The notes under the pieces were generated by a model. That model did not search any database. It was not told the origin of the DNA and worked only from the letters and a program-made list of their open reading frames with translations. DNA of 64,000 bases, from the NCBI RefSeq assembly GCF_050589685.1, contig NZ_JBNGOS010000007.1:62001-126000 (forward strand), read 5' to 3'. The position numbers and the translations under genes were made by a program. Below are positions 63,822-64,000 of the stretch, in pieces. This DNA is from Saccharicrinis sp050589685 (GTDB lineage Bacteria > Bacteroidota > Bacteroidia > Bacteroidales > Marinilabiliaceae). Every line of letters begins with the position of its first letter. Position 1 is the first letter of the stretch.

Positions 63822-64000
63822 ATGACAAACAAAGAAGCTTACGAGGCTAAATTTGCCGAGGCAACGGCCATCCCGGCCGAAAAAACACGCTACCCCTACA
63901 TTCCCGTAGACGAATACACCGACGAGTGCGAGGAACTTTTTTACACCGCTACCCAGGACAAGCAAGCTTTACTTAAGGCTGGTTTACAAGAAACCATGAT
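63822..64000 (+). CDS. Partial unidentified gene at the right edge
   Basis: ATG at 63822 opens a frame that has no stop before the window ends (59 full codons). It starts MTNKEAYEAKFAEATAIPAE and contains YIPVDEYTDECEELFYTA. The codons favour GCC, CCC, TAC and GAC, unlike the AT-rich genes on the left, which may mean transfer or high expression. I recognise no family from this piece. The structured leader upstream could control it. Confidence 0.5.
   Translation, partial: MTNKEAYEAKFAEATAIPAEKTRYPYIPVDEYTDECEELFYTATQDKQALLKAGLQETM

Overview
The window is chromosomal DNA of a Bacteroidota member. A Marinilabiliales/Bacteroidales-type marine or sediment organism is my inference, not a proven placement. 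The signs are type IX secretion (T9SS) C-terminal sorting domains, Bacteroidota promoters (TTG/TTTG, 17-23 nt, TAnnTTTG), two LytTR regulators, a propeller-type LytS kinase, menaquinone genes and AT-rich spacers. No rRNA, tRNA or CRISPR array was seen.

Layout. (1) 1-13270, minus strand: three giant secreted proteins in one operon: a parallel beta-helix protein with dockerin and cohesin-like modules, a protein with three cohesin-like and three PKD-like domains, and a CARDB/Calx-beta protein cut by the window edge. (2) 13549-22247: truC, a BlaI/M56-peptidase pair with an operator-promoter that can be read, a small-molecule kinase, a CysQ/IMPase protein, a barrel-like protein, a sensor kinase and a PlsC acyltransferase. 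(3) 22468-30165: accessory DNA with a decayed hemerythrin, a LytTR regulator, two tandem paralogous secreted proteins, a five-repeat T9SS protein, an AraC regulator and a cupin. (4) 30264-41628: an acyl-activating/ACP/PlsC fusion, a DJ-1 protein, a truncated LamG/T9SS relic, a LytS/LytTR two-component system and an ABC-F ATPase. (5) 41778-46157: a Phe/Tyr biosynthesis operon (prephenate dehydratase, aminotransferase, DAHP synthase-chorismate mutase, prephenate dehydrogenase) behind a Phe/Tyr-rich leader peptide and an attenuator. (6) 46179-50602: hydrolase, MarR regulator with a Cys-rich tail plus thioredoxin-like protein, CNNM-type protein, and a dead Xre-RES toxin-antitoxin locus. (7) 50603-64000: trkH-trkA, comEC, a START-like protein, a C1B peptidase, menE-menC-menA, an AAA ATPase with a nuclease-like tail, a membrane protein, and a compositionally different leader and partial gene at the right edge.

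Main discoveries. First, the aromatic operon has a complete ribosome-stalling attenuator: promoter, a 25-residue leader peptide with 8 Phe and 3 Tyr, an antiterminator arm inside the leader ORF, and a strong intrinsic terminator. Second, three copies of a 166-190 bp foldback element (MITE-like), each with a 5-bp target duplication, are present. One copy splits the RES toxin gene, and removing it in silico with one target copy restores the reading frame. The partner antitoxin is independently frameshifted. Third, a dockerin and several cohesin-like modules lie in adjacent genes of one secreted-protein operon. Fourth, a MarR-thioredoxin pair shares two near-identical operator palindromes, and BlaI has tandem operators placed across its own promoter.
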